This document shows positions 17,952 to 27,358 of a DNA stretch of 64,000 bases, piece by piece. Below the pieces are notes generated by a model. The model was given only the letters and a program-made list of their open reading frames with translations. It made no database searches and was not told where the DNA came from. The position numbers were made by a program, and so were the translations under genes. The DNA comes from Microscilla marina ATCC 23134 (GTDB taxonomy: Bacteria > Bacteroidota > Bacteroidia > Cytophagales > Microscillaceae), in assembly GCF_000169175.1 (NCBI RefSeq), contig NZ_AAWS01000035.1:1-64000 (forward strand), in the 5' to 3' direction. How positions within the stretch are numbered: position 1 is the first letter of the stretch; each line of letters opens with the position of its first letter.

Positions 17952-18866
17952 TTATTTTACCGTAAGCATGGCTGCTCCAAATACTCCGGCACTATCGCCC
18001 AGGGCAGGCTTTAAGAAAAGCGTGTCTAGTCTATGATTAAAAAGGTAAGGTTTGACTGCCTCTACCCCTTCGCTGTAAAGTGCCTCTATATTGCCCAAGC
18101 CACCCCCCAGTACTATCGCGTCAGGATCTAATATATTGATCACATTGGCAATGGCTTTACCAAAAAAATGGGTCAAACGTTGAATTGTTTCAGTAGCGTA
18201 TTGATCTGTACCTTCTTTGTGCGCTTGTACAATATCTACCATCGGCTTTTTTTGCCCGGCTACCTTAGCATAATAACGCTCAGAGGCAGGACCTGAAATC
18301 ATTGTTTCTACGCAGCCTACACGACCACAGTAACATTTGCCGCCCGATTCATCCAGAAAATTATGCCCCCATTCTCCAGCAATGCCGTGTCGCCCGGTCA
18401 GCACCTGGCGATTGACTACAATGCCACCACCTACTCCTGTGCCCATAATTACCCCAAAAACAGTATTGGCATCAGGCAGGTGTTGTTGTACTGCTCCCAT
18501 GTTGGCTTCGGCTATAGCAAAACAGTTGGCATCATTGGCCATTACCATAGGTATTTGTAGGGTTTGTTCCAGGTCTTTGGCAAAAGGTTTACCATTGAGG
18601 CTTACCGTGTTGCTGTTTTTTAATGTTTGCGACTCAGGATCTATAATACCGGGTGTACCCATGCCTATTGTCTCAGGCTTTTGCCCCAGTTCCTCAGCTA
18701 CATCGTTTACCAGTTTGCCAATTCGAGTAATTACGTGTTCATAGCCTTGCTCGCTTTCGGTAGGTATGCGCTTACGTATGATTACTTCTGGATCGTCGGC
18801 AGATTTGAGCACTGCAAGTTCTATCTTGGTACCGCCCATATCTATGCCCCAAAGTGTCTTTGCCAT
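17952..18866 (-). CDS. ROK-family sugar kinase (glucokinase-like)
   Basis: Start chosen at ATG 18866 (MAKTLWGIDMGGTK); an in-frame GTG is three codons upstream. About 304 residues. Phosphate 1 motif GIDMGGTKIELAV at about 7-19; ROK domain residues NDANCFAIAEA near 110, GVIMGTGVGGGIVV near 135, GEWGHNFLD near 160, then the zinc-binding CYCGRVGCVE (about 178-187) that marks ROK kinases, and ILDPDAIVLGGGLGN near 245. The family includes glucokinase, N-acetylglucosamine and fructose kinases; the ROK type of glucokinase is ATP-dependent and cytoplasmic. I cannot distinguish the sugar. The gene is single, with its own terminator, which agrees with constitutive central metabolism use. Confidence 0.93.
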   Translation of the reverse strand: MAKTLWGIDMGGTKIELAVLKSADDPEVIIRKRIPTESEQGYEHVITRIGKLVNDVAEELGQKPETIGMGTPGIIDPESQTLKNSNTVSLNGKPFAKDLEQTLQIPMVMANDANCFAIAEANMGAVQQHLPDANTVFGVIMGTGVGGGIVVNRQVLTGRHGIAGEWGHNFLDESGGKCYCGRVGCVETMISGPASERYYAKVAGQKKPMVDIVQAHKEGTDQYATETIQRLTHFFGKAIANVINILDPDAIVLGGGLGNIEALYSEGVEAVKPYLFNHRLDTLFLKPALGDSAGVFGAAMLTVK

Positions 18867-19202
18867 TTTACCCACAGGTTATTGTTTGATAAATTATGTT
18901 TATTAGTTGTAACTCAACAACATACTGTATTGAATTATCAAATTTTAAACTAAAATCTAAATTTGCTGAAATCAAAAAAATGTCCTAAGTTTTTAGTAAA
19001 ATCGTTCAAAATCGAGTGCAATTAGAATACAATATTGAGTTTCTGAAAGAAAATGACGCTTAAATATTCAATATAAAGTATAAAAAGAAAAAGCATGAAG
19101 AGATGATTTTTTTTGCTCTAAAGCCAAAACAAACACTGCCCAATGGACAAGTGTTTGTTCTGTTATCACTATTTTAGATGAATGTATCGAAAATAACCCT
19201 TG
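18867..19202. other. gene-free region, 336 bases
   Basis: Sequence upstream of the ROK gene and downstream of the KTSC gene. It is very AT-rich, should hold the ROK promoter near 18880-18960, and shows no gene, no clear promoter match and no strong hairpin. Confidence 0.4.
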
Positions 19203-19433
19203 CTAATTCCGCACTTTTTTGTAATGTTCTTCTTTCCTGTTACGAATGTTACCATTAAAGAAAACTCCCACCGATTTAGAGTTTTGGAGGTTGGCAAATT
19301 CCTGTTCTGACACATCGGCATATTCGTAAATACCTCCTTTGCAAAATACTACTTCAAGCACTTGGCTCAACGGATCGTAAGCGGTAGAAGTAATCAATGA
19401 AGACTCAGTGTGGTTTCTCTTAAATTTTGTCAT
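19203..19433 (-). CDS. KTSC domain protein
   Basis: The 76-residue product is a single KTSC domain: SSLITSTAYDPLSQVLEVVF then GGIYEYADVSEQEFANL, SKSVGVFFN and NIRN. The pattern Y-D...L-E-V-x-F-x-x-G-x-Y-x-Y followed by S-x-G-x-x-F-N is the family hallmark. KTSC domains are found alone or fused to lysyl-tRNA synthetase and are thought to bind nucleic acid or take part in conflict systems; the role is unknown. It is monocistronic. The ATG at 19433 fits the domain start. Confidence 0.85.
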   Translation of the reverse strand: MTKFKRNHTESSLITSTAYDPLSQVLEVVFCKGGIYEYADVSEQEFANLQNSKSVGVFFNGNIRNRKEEHYKKVRN

Positions 19434-19708
19434 AAATATAACTATTTAGTGTTCTCTTATATATACGTTATAGCCAGGTTAAAGTTGGGTTTCTGAGTGA
19501 TTGTTTTTCTATGTAAGTTGTTGATTAGAAGCAACTTAAAAAATATTTTATCTGTAATTTATAGCTGTTTTTATCTTGTTTTTTTAAGGTTTTCACCGAG
19601 TGTTTTTTTGTGACTACTCAATGTTCTTGAAAGTCGTTTAGCCTTAGGTAACTACTTCACTTCTTTGTTGCTTTTTACTTGGCAACGATACAGTCAATCA
19701 AAAACAAC
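19434..19708. other. gene-free region upstream of KTSC gene
   Basis: No gene. It must hold the KTSC promoter (about 19440-19500); the remainder is AT-rich without a clear feature. Confidence 0.35.
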
Positions 19709-19742
19709 AAAGCCTCTTAAGTACGGTTGCTTAAGAGGCTTT
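19709..19742. terminator. strong terminator
   Basis: AAAGCCTCTTAAG (19709-19721) pairs perfectly with CTTAAGAGGCTTT (19730-19742). It follows the minus-strand gene ending at 19765. Confidence 0.85.
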
Positions 19743-19764
19743 GCTGGGGTGAGATGTGTAAAAA

Positions 19765-22689
19765 CTACTCCTTCAAAATCCATTGACTAATAAGTTGCCC
19801 ATCTACTTGCATTTTGAGTAAATATTTGCCTGTGGGTAAGTGCTGTATATCAATGGCTAATTGTTGCTGTTGTATTTTAATGGCTTTTTGCCAAAGTTTT
19901 TTGCCACTGCCACTGTATAGGTTCACTTCTATTTTTTGCCCGTTTTTGCCTGCCATAGGTACATAAAATATGCCTGGCGAAGGGTTGGGGTAGGCAATGA
20001 CCTTTGGTTTGCCTGAGAGGGTAGGCAAAGGCGTAAGGCGAGAAGGTGTATAGCTAAATACTTCATAGCCTACCTTGCCGTTTCGTGCTTTAAATATCAG
20101 CTGATTGTTGAGTGATGCGATGTCAGCAGGAGAGCTACTGCCTATGCCTGATAAAATATCGGCTACCATTTCAGTACCTTTTTCGGTGCCATCGCTTACC
20201 CAAAGTTCTGATCCGTGGGTACCGTCATTTGCCTGAAAATACAAACGGTTTTGATGTACCCAAAACTCCTTGATGTCACTTGTTGTTTCACCCGGATAAA
20301 TATCTTTTAACAGCTTGGTTCCGGCTTTGGTACCATCGCTTACCCAAAGTTCGGCTCCGTGGCTGCCATCATTTGCTTTGAAGTAGATTTGATCATTCAT
20401 TGATATTGCTTTTGCCATGACGCCACTGGAGAAGCCTGGAAAAATATCCTTGACCATTTTGGTGCCCGTTTCGGTGCCATCGCTTACCCATAGCTCAAAC
20501 CCGTGCGTGTCATCCAGGGCATTAAAGTAAACCTTGCCTTGGTGTGCCACCAAATCAAGCACATAACTGGATTTACGACCAGGGAAAATGTCTTTGACCA
20601 GGCGGGTACCTGCTTTGGTGCCATCGGTTACCCAGAGCTCGATGCCATTGGGACCATTTTCGGCCACAAAAAACAATAAATTACCTACTGCTTTGAACTC
20701 CTCGATGCTAGAGCCGTGAGCTCCCACATAAATATCTTTGAGCATCTTTGTACCTGCTTCGGTGCCATCACTTACCCAAAGTTCGTCGCCATGGGTACCG
20801 TCATTGCCCGAAAAATAAAAATGCTTGTTCCAGGTAGTAAAAAAGTGAGTAAACGAAAGGTATCCTGGCGCTACTTTTTTGGTCAATAGCTGAGTACCTG
20901 CCTCGGTGCCATCGCTGGTCCAAAGTCGGGCAGGACGTTCTGTATTTGCCCAAAAATACAAGCGGTTATTTAGTGTCACTAAACTGTAGGGAAAACTACT
21001 GTTTGCACCAGGTTTAATGTCTTTGAGTAGCTTAGTTCCAGCTTCGGTGCCATCACTTACCCAAAGTTCTTTGCCCGCTTCGGCAGACTCTGCCCTAAAG
21101 TACAATTGGTTGTTTACTACTGTTATTTCGCTTGGTGTACTTCCCTGATTGGCTCTTGCAAAAATGTTTTTGACTAATTGAGTACCAGCTGGTGTACCAT
21201 TAGTTGCCCAAAGTTCTCGCCCATTGGTGCCATTATCGGCAGTAAAGTAGTACTTTTCATTGAGTAGTGCCCCTTTCTGTAGGTAACTACTATTAGTGCT
21301 TGGTTGAATATCTTTGACCATGTGGGCAGTAGTACCTTCGGTTACCCAAAGCTCTTTGCCATGGGTAGCGTTATCTGCCACAAAAAATAATTGATTGTTG
21401 CTGGCAGTCAATAGGGTAGGTTTTCCTGATTGTTTGTCTGCTTGAATGTCGTGTACCAATTGGGTGTTTTCGGTAGTGCCATCGGTTACCCAGAGCTCTT
21501 CGCCATAGGTAGCATGGGTCGCCACAAAATACAGCAAGCCACTGCATTCCTTAAAATTGCGTGGTTTGCTGTCAGCAGCACCAGTGTTGATGTCTTTTAG
21601 GAGTTGGGTTCCTGCTTCGGTGCCATCACTTACCCAAAGTTCTTCGCCTTGGTCGCTATCGGCACTGAAGTAAAACTTATTTTGATAAATAGTCAGGTGA
21701 GCCGGAAAGCTACCGTAAGGACTGAGGTCTTTGAGTTTCTTGGTGCCTGCTTCGGTGCCATCGCTTACCCAAAGCTCTTCGCCATCGTAAAAATCATTAG
21801 CGTTAAAATAAAGCTTTCCGTTGAACACAATCATACTGGAAGGAAATCCTGACAAGTCATTTTTGGTGTTGATGTCTTTCACCATTTTGGTGCCTGCTTC
21901 GGTGCCGTCACTTACCCAAAGCTCAATACCGTGGGTGCCATCACTTGCCCTGAAGTAAAGCTTGTTGCCCATGGCTACAAACTCGTCAAGGTAACTGCCA
22001 TCGTTGCCAGGATTAATATCTTTAACCAACCGAGTGCCTGCTGTAGTACCATCACTTACCCAAAGTTCCTGATCAAATGCAGAGGCATTTCCTTTTCCTT
22101 TAAAAAACAATAAATTGTTTGCCACAACAGGCTTGTCCATATTGCCTGTAGAGGACTTTATTATGGTCATCATCTTGGTATTAGCCTCGGTGCCATCGGT
22201 TGCCCATAGTTCAGTACCTTTGCCCTGAGTGGCATAAAAATAAAGCTGCTCTTTGAATGCTACCAAGTGAGTGGGGTTGCCATTTTTACTGTCAGGGTAA
22301 ATATCTTTCAACATTTTGGTTCCTTCGGTAGTACCATCGCTGGTCCAAAGTTCTTGGCCGTGGGTATCATCGTTTGCCGAAAAGTAAAGATGGTTTTTCC
22401 AAACCACCAATTCACTGATATTACTGGATGAGCTACCCGGAAAAATATCCTTAAGTATTTGAGTACCTGCTTTAGTACCATCACTTACCCAAAGCTCAGA
22501 GCCATATACCTCGTTGCTGGCGGCAAAGTATAACTTGTTGTTAAACGTGGTAAGTGCACCAGGGCTGGAAGTTGCCGGTGTAGGGTTAATGTCTTTGAGA
22601 AGTTTGACTTGTGCCTGACTTTGTAAAGTCATGAAAGTGATCATCGCTGCGCTCAAGAGGCGCAACTTGCTATAAAAATGAAGTCTCAT
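19765..22689 (-). CDS. ELWxxDGT-repeat exported protein, T9SS tail
   Basis: The product has 974 residues. A signal peptide (SAAMITFMTLQSQA, cut before Q) opens it. From about 45 to 880 there are 17 units of about 48-50 residues each with the core ELWVSDGTxAGT (variants RLWTSDGT, ELWATNGT, ELWVTEGT), followed by LLKDIxPG and LYFxAND strands, the hyalin-like ELWxxDGT beta-propeller repeat. A C-terminal T9SS tail follows from about residue 895: IAYPNPSPGIFYVPM, then VNLYSGSGKKLWQKAIK, ending SQWILKE. The protein should be exported to the cell surface and act structurally. The highly repeated DNA is prone to copy-number change. Start ATG 22687-22689. No other gene follows it in the same direction. 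Confidence 0.92.
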   Translation of the reverse strand: MRLHFYSKLRLLSAAMITFMTLQSQAQVKLLKDINPTPATSSPGALTTFNNKLYFAASNEVYGSELWVSDGTKAGTQILKDIFPGSSSSNISELVVWKNHLYFSANDDTHGQELWTSDGTTEGTKMLKDIYPDSKNGNPTHLVAFKEQLYFYATQGKGTELWATDGTEANTKMMTIIKSSTGNMDKPVVANNLLFFKGKGNASAFDQELWVSDGTTAGTRLVKDINPGNDGSYLDEFVAMGNKLYFRASDGTHGIELWVSDGTEAGTKMVKDINTKNDLSGFPSSMIVFNGKLYFNANDFYDGEELWVSDGTEAGTKKLKDLSPYGSFPAHLTIYQNKFYFSADSDQGEELWVSDGTEAGTQLLKDINTGAADSKPRNFKECSGLLYFVATHATYGEELWVTDGTTENTQLVHDIQADKQSGKPTLLTASNNQLFFVADNATHGKELWVTEGTTAHMVKDIQPSTNSSYLQKGALLNEKYYFTADNGTNGRELWATNGTPAGTQLVKNIFARANQGSTPSEITVVNNQLYFRAESAEAGKELWVSDGTEAGTKLLKDIKPGANSSFPYSLVTLNNRLYFWANTERPARLWTSDGTEAGTQLLTKKVAPGYLSFTHFFTTWNKHFYFSGNDGTHGDELWVSDGTEAGTKMLKDIYVGAHGSSIEEFKAVGNLLFFVAENGPNGIELWVTDGTKAGTRLVKDIFPGRKSSYVLDLVAHQGKVYFNALDDTHGFELWVSDGTETGTKMVKDIFPGFSSGVMAKAISMNDQIYFKANDGSHGAELWVSDGTKAGTKLLKDIYPGETTSDIKEFWVHQNRLYFQANDGTHGSELWVSDGTEKGTEMVADILSGIGSSSPADIASLNNQLIFKARNGKVGYEVFSYTPSRLTPLPTLSGKPKVIAYPNPSPGIFYVPMAGKNGQKIEVNLYSGSGKKLWQKAIKIQQQQLAIDIQHLPTGKYLLKMQVDGQLISQWILKE

Positions 22690-22998
22690 GCTGATGTTAG
22701 TTAATTTTACCTGTTGATAAACCTTTTTATGGCGTTAAGTTAGTAAACAATTGAAGAGAACAAGGGGGCTTAAGACATTTTTAACAGAAGAAATAGTATA
22801 AATGTACTATAGTGATACAAAATAGTGTTTTGCTCGCTTATTGGGGTTGGGTTTAGCCTTGATTATCACAGGCTTGTATAATTCTTTGCTGTTTTTCTCT
22901 ACTGTTTTGCTTTAGCCATTTCAGGTCTTTTTGAGGCAAACCAACAACTAAGGGAAGCGAAAAAAATAACTTCCTTGACTTCTATTTTTGGCATAGGG
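22690..22998. other. gene-free region, left of repeat copy A
   Basis: It contains the upstream region of the ELWxxDGT gene and AT-rich sequence. No gene or strong motif is seen. Confidence 0.35.
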
Positions 22999-23148
22999 AA
23001 TTAGGGTTGTGCGAAGTTTTTAAAATTATTGATATACAAACATTTATGCATAAATCAAGAGGTTTATTGTAGGGGCTACCCTTGCTGTAATGCAATGGAA
23101 GTTCGCGATTTATCGGAATGGTCGCCCTAGCGAAGGAGTGCATACGCC
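22999..23148. repeat. intergenic repeat, copy A
   Basis: About 150 bases that match 27359-27484 along their whole length. Shared blocks include ATTAGG[GA]TTGT, CGAAGTTTTTAAAAT, TTGATATACA, CATAAATCAAG or TATAAATCAAG, ATTGTAGGGGC and GGTCGCCCTAGC. Copy A has about 30 more bases between the GGGGCTACCCTTG and GGTCGCCCTAGC blocks. This is a mobile or REP-like non-coding element; it has no gene, and the 65-codon frame on the minus strand is not supported. Confidence 0.7.
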
Positions 23149-23407
23149 GGCGGAAAGAAAGGCGCTGTTGGTCAGACACGACGCAAATGAGTATACTGTT
23201 TCAAAGTACAAGTGTGTATGCCATTTTTTTAAGTTGGGTAATTAATTACTTTCTTATCCCTAAACAGGCGTGAGAAGGCAAGTAACACTTGGCAATAAAC
23301 TGTCAATAGCTACTGGAGTTCAAAAAGCAAACGAGGCTTATTTTTAGTGCCTTGAATCATTTATTGTCTTACTACACCCTATCTCCAATTTAGGGCGGGA
23401 TTAAGTA
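23149..23407. other. gene-free region right of repeat copy A
   Basis: No gene is seen between the repeat and the stop of the membrane-protein gene at 23408. AT-rich, with no clear terminator. Confidence 0.35.
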
Positions 23408-24664
23408 TTAGCTATTCAGCATCTGCAATGCCTTGGGAGTAGGTAAGTTCAACTTATCCCTTAATTGTATTGGCGAGTCATTGCATAACCATTTTGCCCC
23501 TTTTTTACTGAGAGGGTATTCAAAGTCTTTGACCTGGCGGGTATTTGTTCGTAAATGAAAAACATAAAAAAATACGGTATGCACATGGTGCGCTTTTATC
23601 ACCAGGCTGTAGTTGTAATCAATTGCTTGCTTAGCACCTTTCATTTGCTTCTTTGCTTTGAGCGTAATTGAATGGATATTGCCCCAACTAAAGTGACGAT
23701 CTGTAAAGGTGCTGATTTTTTTTATGACAAGGGCATTATCCCGGCTTTCTAAACGAGAAAACTGGAGAGTAAAAGTGAAAAACATGAATACCAGCGCCGA
23801 AAGTACAAGCGCGAGTTTGGCAGCACATAAAAACCAAGGCAACCACAGGCTTATCAGGTAGACAAGGCGTTGCCCCAGCATTCTAAAGTTAGGGATTAAG
23901 AAAATAAGAAAAGGTACCTTTTCAAAGTGAGTGATCGCTTGATTGGGCATAGCAGGGGTGCCGTAAGTTTTCAGCACTTCCTGCCTGGGCAAAGTGAGTT
24001 TGTCACTGATTTTTTGTTGCAGAGTGTGGGCAAAATATTGTACTTGCTCGCTTTGCAAAGGGTAACGGTATTCGTCGATCTGGGTGCCGCTTACTTTTAA
24101 CGGAAAGTAGAGCAAAAAGTATTTATTTACCTGTTTACTTCTAATAATCAACTGAAAGTGATAACGAAACTGGTTGCGATTTTCTGTAAATACTTTTTCT
24201 ATCCTTATATCTACCGATTCAAGTTCATCCCATAAGAATTTTTGCTTATTAGGGGTAAAAACATTGTTGATGATTAAACCCGTCTCATCAGCTTTATACC
24301 TGTATATTTTGCCCAAAAACAAAGGCAAAAGCAAGGCACCTACCGGGGCGCTTATTCTTAAATAAAGGGGTGACTTATAGAAGTTAATAATAGCTACTAC
24401 TGACACCACCAAAAATAGAATAATAAAGATAGTGAGGGCATTTCTTATGTTATGATAACCATGTGAGTAAAGCCGTGGTGCTTGAGGCAGCGCATTAGGC
24501 ACAGGTGTAGTTGTTGGGGGAGGGGTGAGTTTTTCTTGTGGGGGCAGGTTGACTGCTTTGCCCTGGAGCACAAGTTCATACTTGCTCCAAAATAACTCCT
24601 CTTTATTGGGGTTAAATATTGCCCATAGTTGGGCAGCGGTTTGTTCGTTGCTTGACTTTTTCAT
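23408..24664 (-). CDS. membrane protein of unknown function, internally duplicated PH-like modules
   Basis: The 418-residue protein begins with a short polar part, then two membrane helices (about 77-93 and 107-118). A first module follows with RYKADETGLIINNVF (122-136), FLWDELESVDIRIEK (143-157) and EYRYPLQSE (198-206). A second pair of helices lies at about 265-280 and 283-301, then a second module, RLESRDNALVIKKIS (304-318), HFSWGNIHSITLKAK (324-338), DFEYPLSKK (380-388). The two modules align, including the ends KISDKLTLPRQEVLK and QLRDKLNLPTPKALQ. This is the architecture of bacterial PH-domain (YdbT-like) membrane proteins in which each PH-like unit follows a helix pair, but the family match is only by eye. 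No catalytic residues. Monocistronic. Confidence 0.55.
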   Translation of the reverse strand: MKKSSNEQTAAQLWAIFNPNKEELFWSKYELVLQGKAVNLPPQEKLTPPPTTTPVPNALPQAPRLYSHGYHNIRNALTIFIILFLVVSVVAIINFYKSPLYLRISAPVGALLLPLFLGKIYRYKADETGLIINNVFTPNKQKFLWDELESVDIRIEKVFTENRNQFRYHFQLIIRSKQVNKYFLLYFPLKVSGTQIDEYRYPLQSEQVQYFAHTLQQKISDKLTLPRQEVLKTYGTPAMPNQAITHFEKVPFLIFLIPNFRMLGQRLVYLISLWLPWFLCAAKLALVLSALVFMFFTFTLQFSRLESRDNALVIKKISTFTDRHFSWGNIHSITLKAKKQMKGAKQAIDYNYSLVIKAHHVHTVFFYVFHLRTNTRQVKDFEYPLSKKGAKWLCNDSPIQLRDKLNLPTPKALQMLNS

Positions 24665-25022
24665 TTGATCACTTATTAGTTAGTAGTATTTTATACGGGG
24701 TTGAGTAGCAAGGGGTTGCCCTTGCTATGGTTGTCTTTTACAAAGAACGTTTGCCTGCGAAGTAGATAAGCCAAACGGTATTTTTGGTTTTTTGCAAGTG
24801 AAGGAATGGTTGAAAAACGAAAACAAGTATATGAAGCCTATATATACAGAGAGTTTTTTTTGAGTAAGCCACCAAATGGTGCAATCATAGCCCATAGTCG
24901 TTGGTTTTCAGTGTTGTTTTGTGAGCGGTAAAGCCATAAAACAATAGAGCAATATAACCATTTCATAATAAAATATTATCTTGCCTTTCTGATCAAATAT
25001 AAAAACACCAACCTGAACACTT
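24665..25022. other. divergent intergenic region with a short hairpin
   Basis: It holds the upstream regions of both the minus-strand membrane protein and the plus-strand Clp-like gene. TAGCAAGGG (24706-24714) and CCCTTGCTA (24719-24727) form a 9-bp hairpin resembling the GGGGCTACCCTTGC block of repeat A and B, perhaps a fragment of that family. No promoter match is supported. Confidence 0.4.
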
Positions 25023-27269
25023 ATGAAAATCTTAGAATATCCACTGGTTTGCTGGCAACTTACCAGCGGCGCCATTTTTGGGCAATTATTGGGCTACAGC
25101 CAGCAAGTGGTTGCTGACGATGTAAAAAGCCTCAAGGCATCGTTTTCTGAATATATAGAAAAACAAATGAAAGATAGTTGGTTTTATGAGCCCGAAATTG
25201 GCAGTACCCGCATCAAAACCATCTCTATGGACATAAGACCCCACTACCAGGAGAGTGACCGTATTTACCCAGTAAAAGAAACCCTGGAGGTAAAAATAGA
25301 TGCGGTATATGGCAGCAACGAATCGGGCTATTATGAATGTTTTTTGCCCTTGCTGCACAAAAACTTTTATTTCTATAATGAAAAAGACCTCGATCGCCTG
25401 GTAGAGCACTTCTCTCGCGATACTTTTCATGCCCTTACCCCCGATGATATTTATAACTTGCTAATACCTGCTACTCCCTGGCTGGAACAGGTAAAGGTAA
25501 AAATACCCAAACGCAAAAAAGAAAAGTCACAAAGTGGAGACTATAAGCAGTTTAAACTGCTCAATGGCATTGCCGAAAAGTTGCCCTACTCGCGCAAAGA
25601 AAACCGTAAAGGCACCCCTGATGCTGCCTGGGAACGGGGCGAAACCATAGACCACCTCATCAATATTATGATTGCCGAAAAAACCAATGTGTTATTGGTG
25701 GGCAAAAGCGGGGTAGGCAAAAGCGCCGTTATTCACGAGGCCATTCGCAAGGTTACCAGCCAGCAAAAGTCTAAAGATTTTTTTGAGCGTAATTCTTTTT
25801 GGCGTACTACGCCCAGCCGCATTACTTCTAAGGCAAAGTACCTGGGCGAGTGGCAGCTGATATGCGAAGACATGGTGTATCAACTGGAGGGTGCCCGTGG
25901 TATTTTGTGGCTGGAGAGTTTTGTGATGCTTGCCCTCACTGGGGGCGAAGGTCCCGAAGACTCAGTGGCGGCATTTCTTACCTCGTTTATCCGGCGAGGC
26001 AAGTTGCGTATGGTGAGCGAAGTAACCCCCGAAGAGTTGGAAGTGATGCGCCGCATGATTCCTGGGTTTATCGAGCACTTTCGTATACTGAAGGTAGACG
26101 AAATGGATACCCAAACTACCCTGAAATTATTTGAGTATTTTAATCAATACATCAACAAGCGCTACAGTGTAGCGTTTACCCCAAAAGCCCAGGAAATGGC
26201 GTATGTACTGCTCGATCGTTTTATCAAATATGAGAGTTTTCCGGGCAAAGCCATTCGATTTCTGATGACTTGCGCCAACAAAGCCATGCAAGACAAAGAG
26301 TTGACCATAGACTTGCCCCAAATCATAGACAACTTTACCCGCCAAAGCGGTATCCCCGATTTTCTGTTGCGCGACGATTTGTTTTTGAACGAGGTAGAGT
26401 TGAAAGATTTTTTTAAGGAAAAAATAAAAGGGCAAGACCACGTGGTAGACAAGGTGAGTGACATCATCAAGGTGTTTAAAGCCGGGATCAACGATCCTAA
26501 CAAGCCCGTGGCAACAATGATTTTTGCGGGACCTACTGGGGTAGGAAAAACCGCCACGGTAAAGGCAATCTCGTCTTACTTTTTTGGCAAAGGGCAAGCC
26601 TATGAACCATTGATTAGGCTGGATATGAGTGAGTTTCAACACCCTTCGCAAATCTATCGTTTGATTGGCTCTCAGGGTAAACTCATCCAACATGTGCGGC
26701 AAAAACCCTTCTCGGTGTTGTTGCTCGATGAGATAGAAAAAGCCAATCCGTTGATATTCGATGCTTTGCTTACGGTGCTTGACGAGGGTATTTTGCTCGA
26801 TGCTGCTGGGCGTTTGACTGACTTTCGCAATACCATCATTATTATGACCTCTAACCTGGGCGCCACTACTCGTAGTTCTCTGGGTTTTAGAAGTTACCAG
26901 GGGCACGATTTTGAATCAAACGTGCGTGCGTTTTTCCGTCCAGAGTTTTATAATAGGGTAGATGCCATTTTGGTGTTCAATCCCCTCGAAAAAGAAACCA
27001 TTTTATCGATTACCCGCAAAGAATTAGACGAGATTCAAAAACGGGATGGACTCAAGCAACGTAATATCAAGCTACAGTTTACCAAAAATCTGATAGAACA
27101 CATTGGCGAAGAGGGTTTTGATCCTAAATACGGTGCCCGCCCCCTACAGCGTGAAATAGAGCGCCTCATCATTGCTCCCTTGGGGCATTTGTTTATCCAA
27201 AACCCCGCCTTTGTCAACCGCACCATCACGGTAGATTATGACGGCAAGGAGGTGAGTTTGAGGTATTAG
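25023..27269 (+). CDS. Clp/Hsp100-like AAA+ ATPase with degenerate first AAA domain
   Basis: The product has 748 residues. The N-terminal 205 residues are not a Clp_N repeat and are unrecognised. AAA1 has an intact Walker A (GKSGVGKS, 227-234) and pore loop KYLG (272-275), but Walker B reads ILWLES (294-299) in place of the expected ILFIDE, and the Arg-finger region reads GFIEHFR in place of LERRF, so ATP hydrolysis here is doubtful. The ClpB middle domain is absent. AAA2 is intact for catalysis: GPTGVGKT (503-510), VLLLDE (565-570), TSN sensor 1, RPEFYNRVD Arg finger and GARPLQRE sensor 2. The aromatic pore loop (GYVG) of AAA2 is missing: IGSQGK (548-553) joins the flanks directly. It is a stand-alone gene, not adjacent to clpP. 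Its substrate is unknown. Confidence 0.85.
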   Translation: MKILEYPLVCWQLTSGAIFGQLLGYSQQVVADDVKSLKASFSEYIEKQMKDSWFYEPEIGSTRIKTISMDIRPHYQESDRIYPVKETLEVKIDAVYGSNESGYYECFLPLLHKNFYFYNEKDLDRLVEHFSRDTFHALTPDDIYNLLIPATPWLEQVKVKIPKRKKEKSQSGDYKQFKLLNGIAEKLPYSRKENRKGTPDAAWERGETIDHLINIMIAEKTNVLLVGKSGVGKSAVIHEAIRKVTSQQKSKDFFERNSFWRTTPSRITSKAKYLGEWQLICEDMVYQLEGARGILWLESFVMLALTGGEGPEDSVAAFLTSFIRRGKLRMVSEVTPEELEVMRRMIPGFIEHFRILKVDEMDTQTTLKLFEYFNQYINKRYSVAFTPKAQEMAYVLLDRFIKYESFPGKAIRFLMTCANKAMQDKELTIDLPQIIDNFTRQSGIPDFLLRDDLFLNEVELKDFFKEKIKGQDHVVDKVSDIIKVFKAGINDPNKPVATMIFAGPTGVGKTATVKAISSYFFGKGQAYEPLIRLDMSEFQHPSQIYRLIGSQGKLIQHVRQKPFSVLLLDEIEKANPLIFDALLTVLDEGILLDAAGRLTDFRNTIIIMTSNLGATTRSSLGFRSYQGHDFESNVRAFFRPEFYNRVDAILVFNPLEKETILSITRKELDEIQKRDGLKQRNIKLQFTKNLIEHIGEEGFDPKYGARPLQREIERLIIAPLGHLFIQNPAFVNRTITVDYDGKEVSLRY

Positions 27270-27358
27270 AAAGATAATTGACTAATAGTAAAACTGTAGA
27301 GTGTAGCACAAAGCTTTTTTTTATCTTATAAAGTTGTATAACAAATTTTAAAATATAT
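27270..27358. other. short gap before repeat copy B
   Basis: Intergenic, AT-rich, downstream of the Clp-like gene. No terminator found. Confidence 0.3.

Noticed and set aside
19765-22689. CRISPR-like array from regularly spaced DNA repeats
   Set aside because: The repeated DNA is in frame and codes for ELWxxDGT units of about 150 bases; spacers are not unique sequences and no cas gene is present.
22982-23179. 65-codon minus-strand frame
   Set aside because: Coincides with the intergenic repeat copy A, which is non-coding in copy B.
26127-26906. 259-codon minus-strand frame inside the Clp-like gene
   Set aside because: Shadow of the AAA coding sequence.
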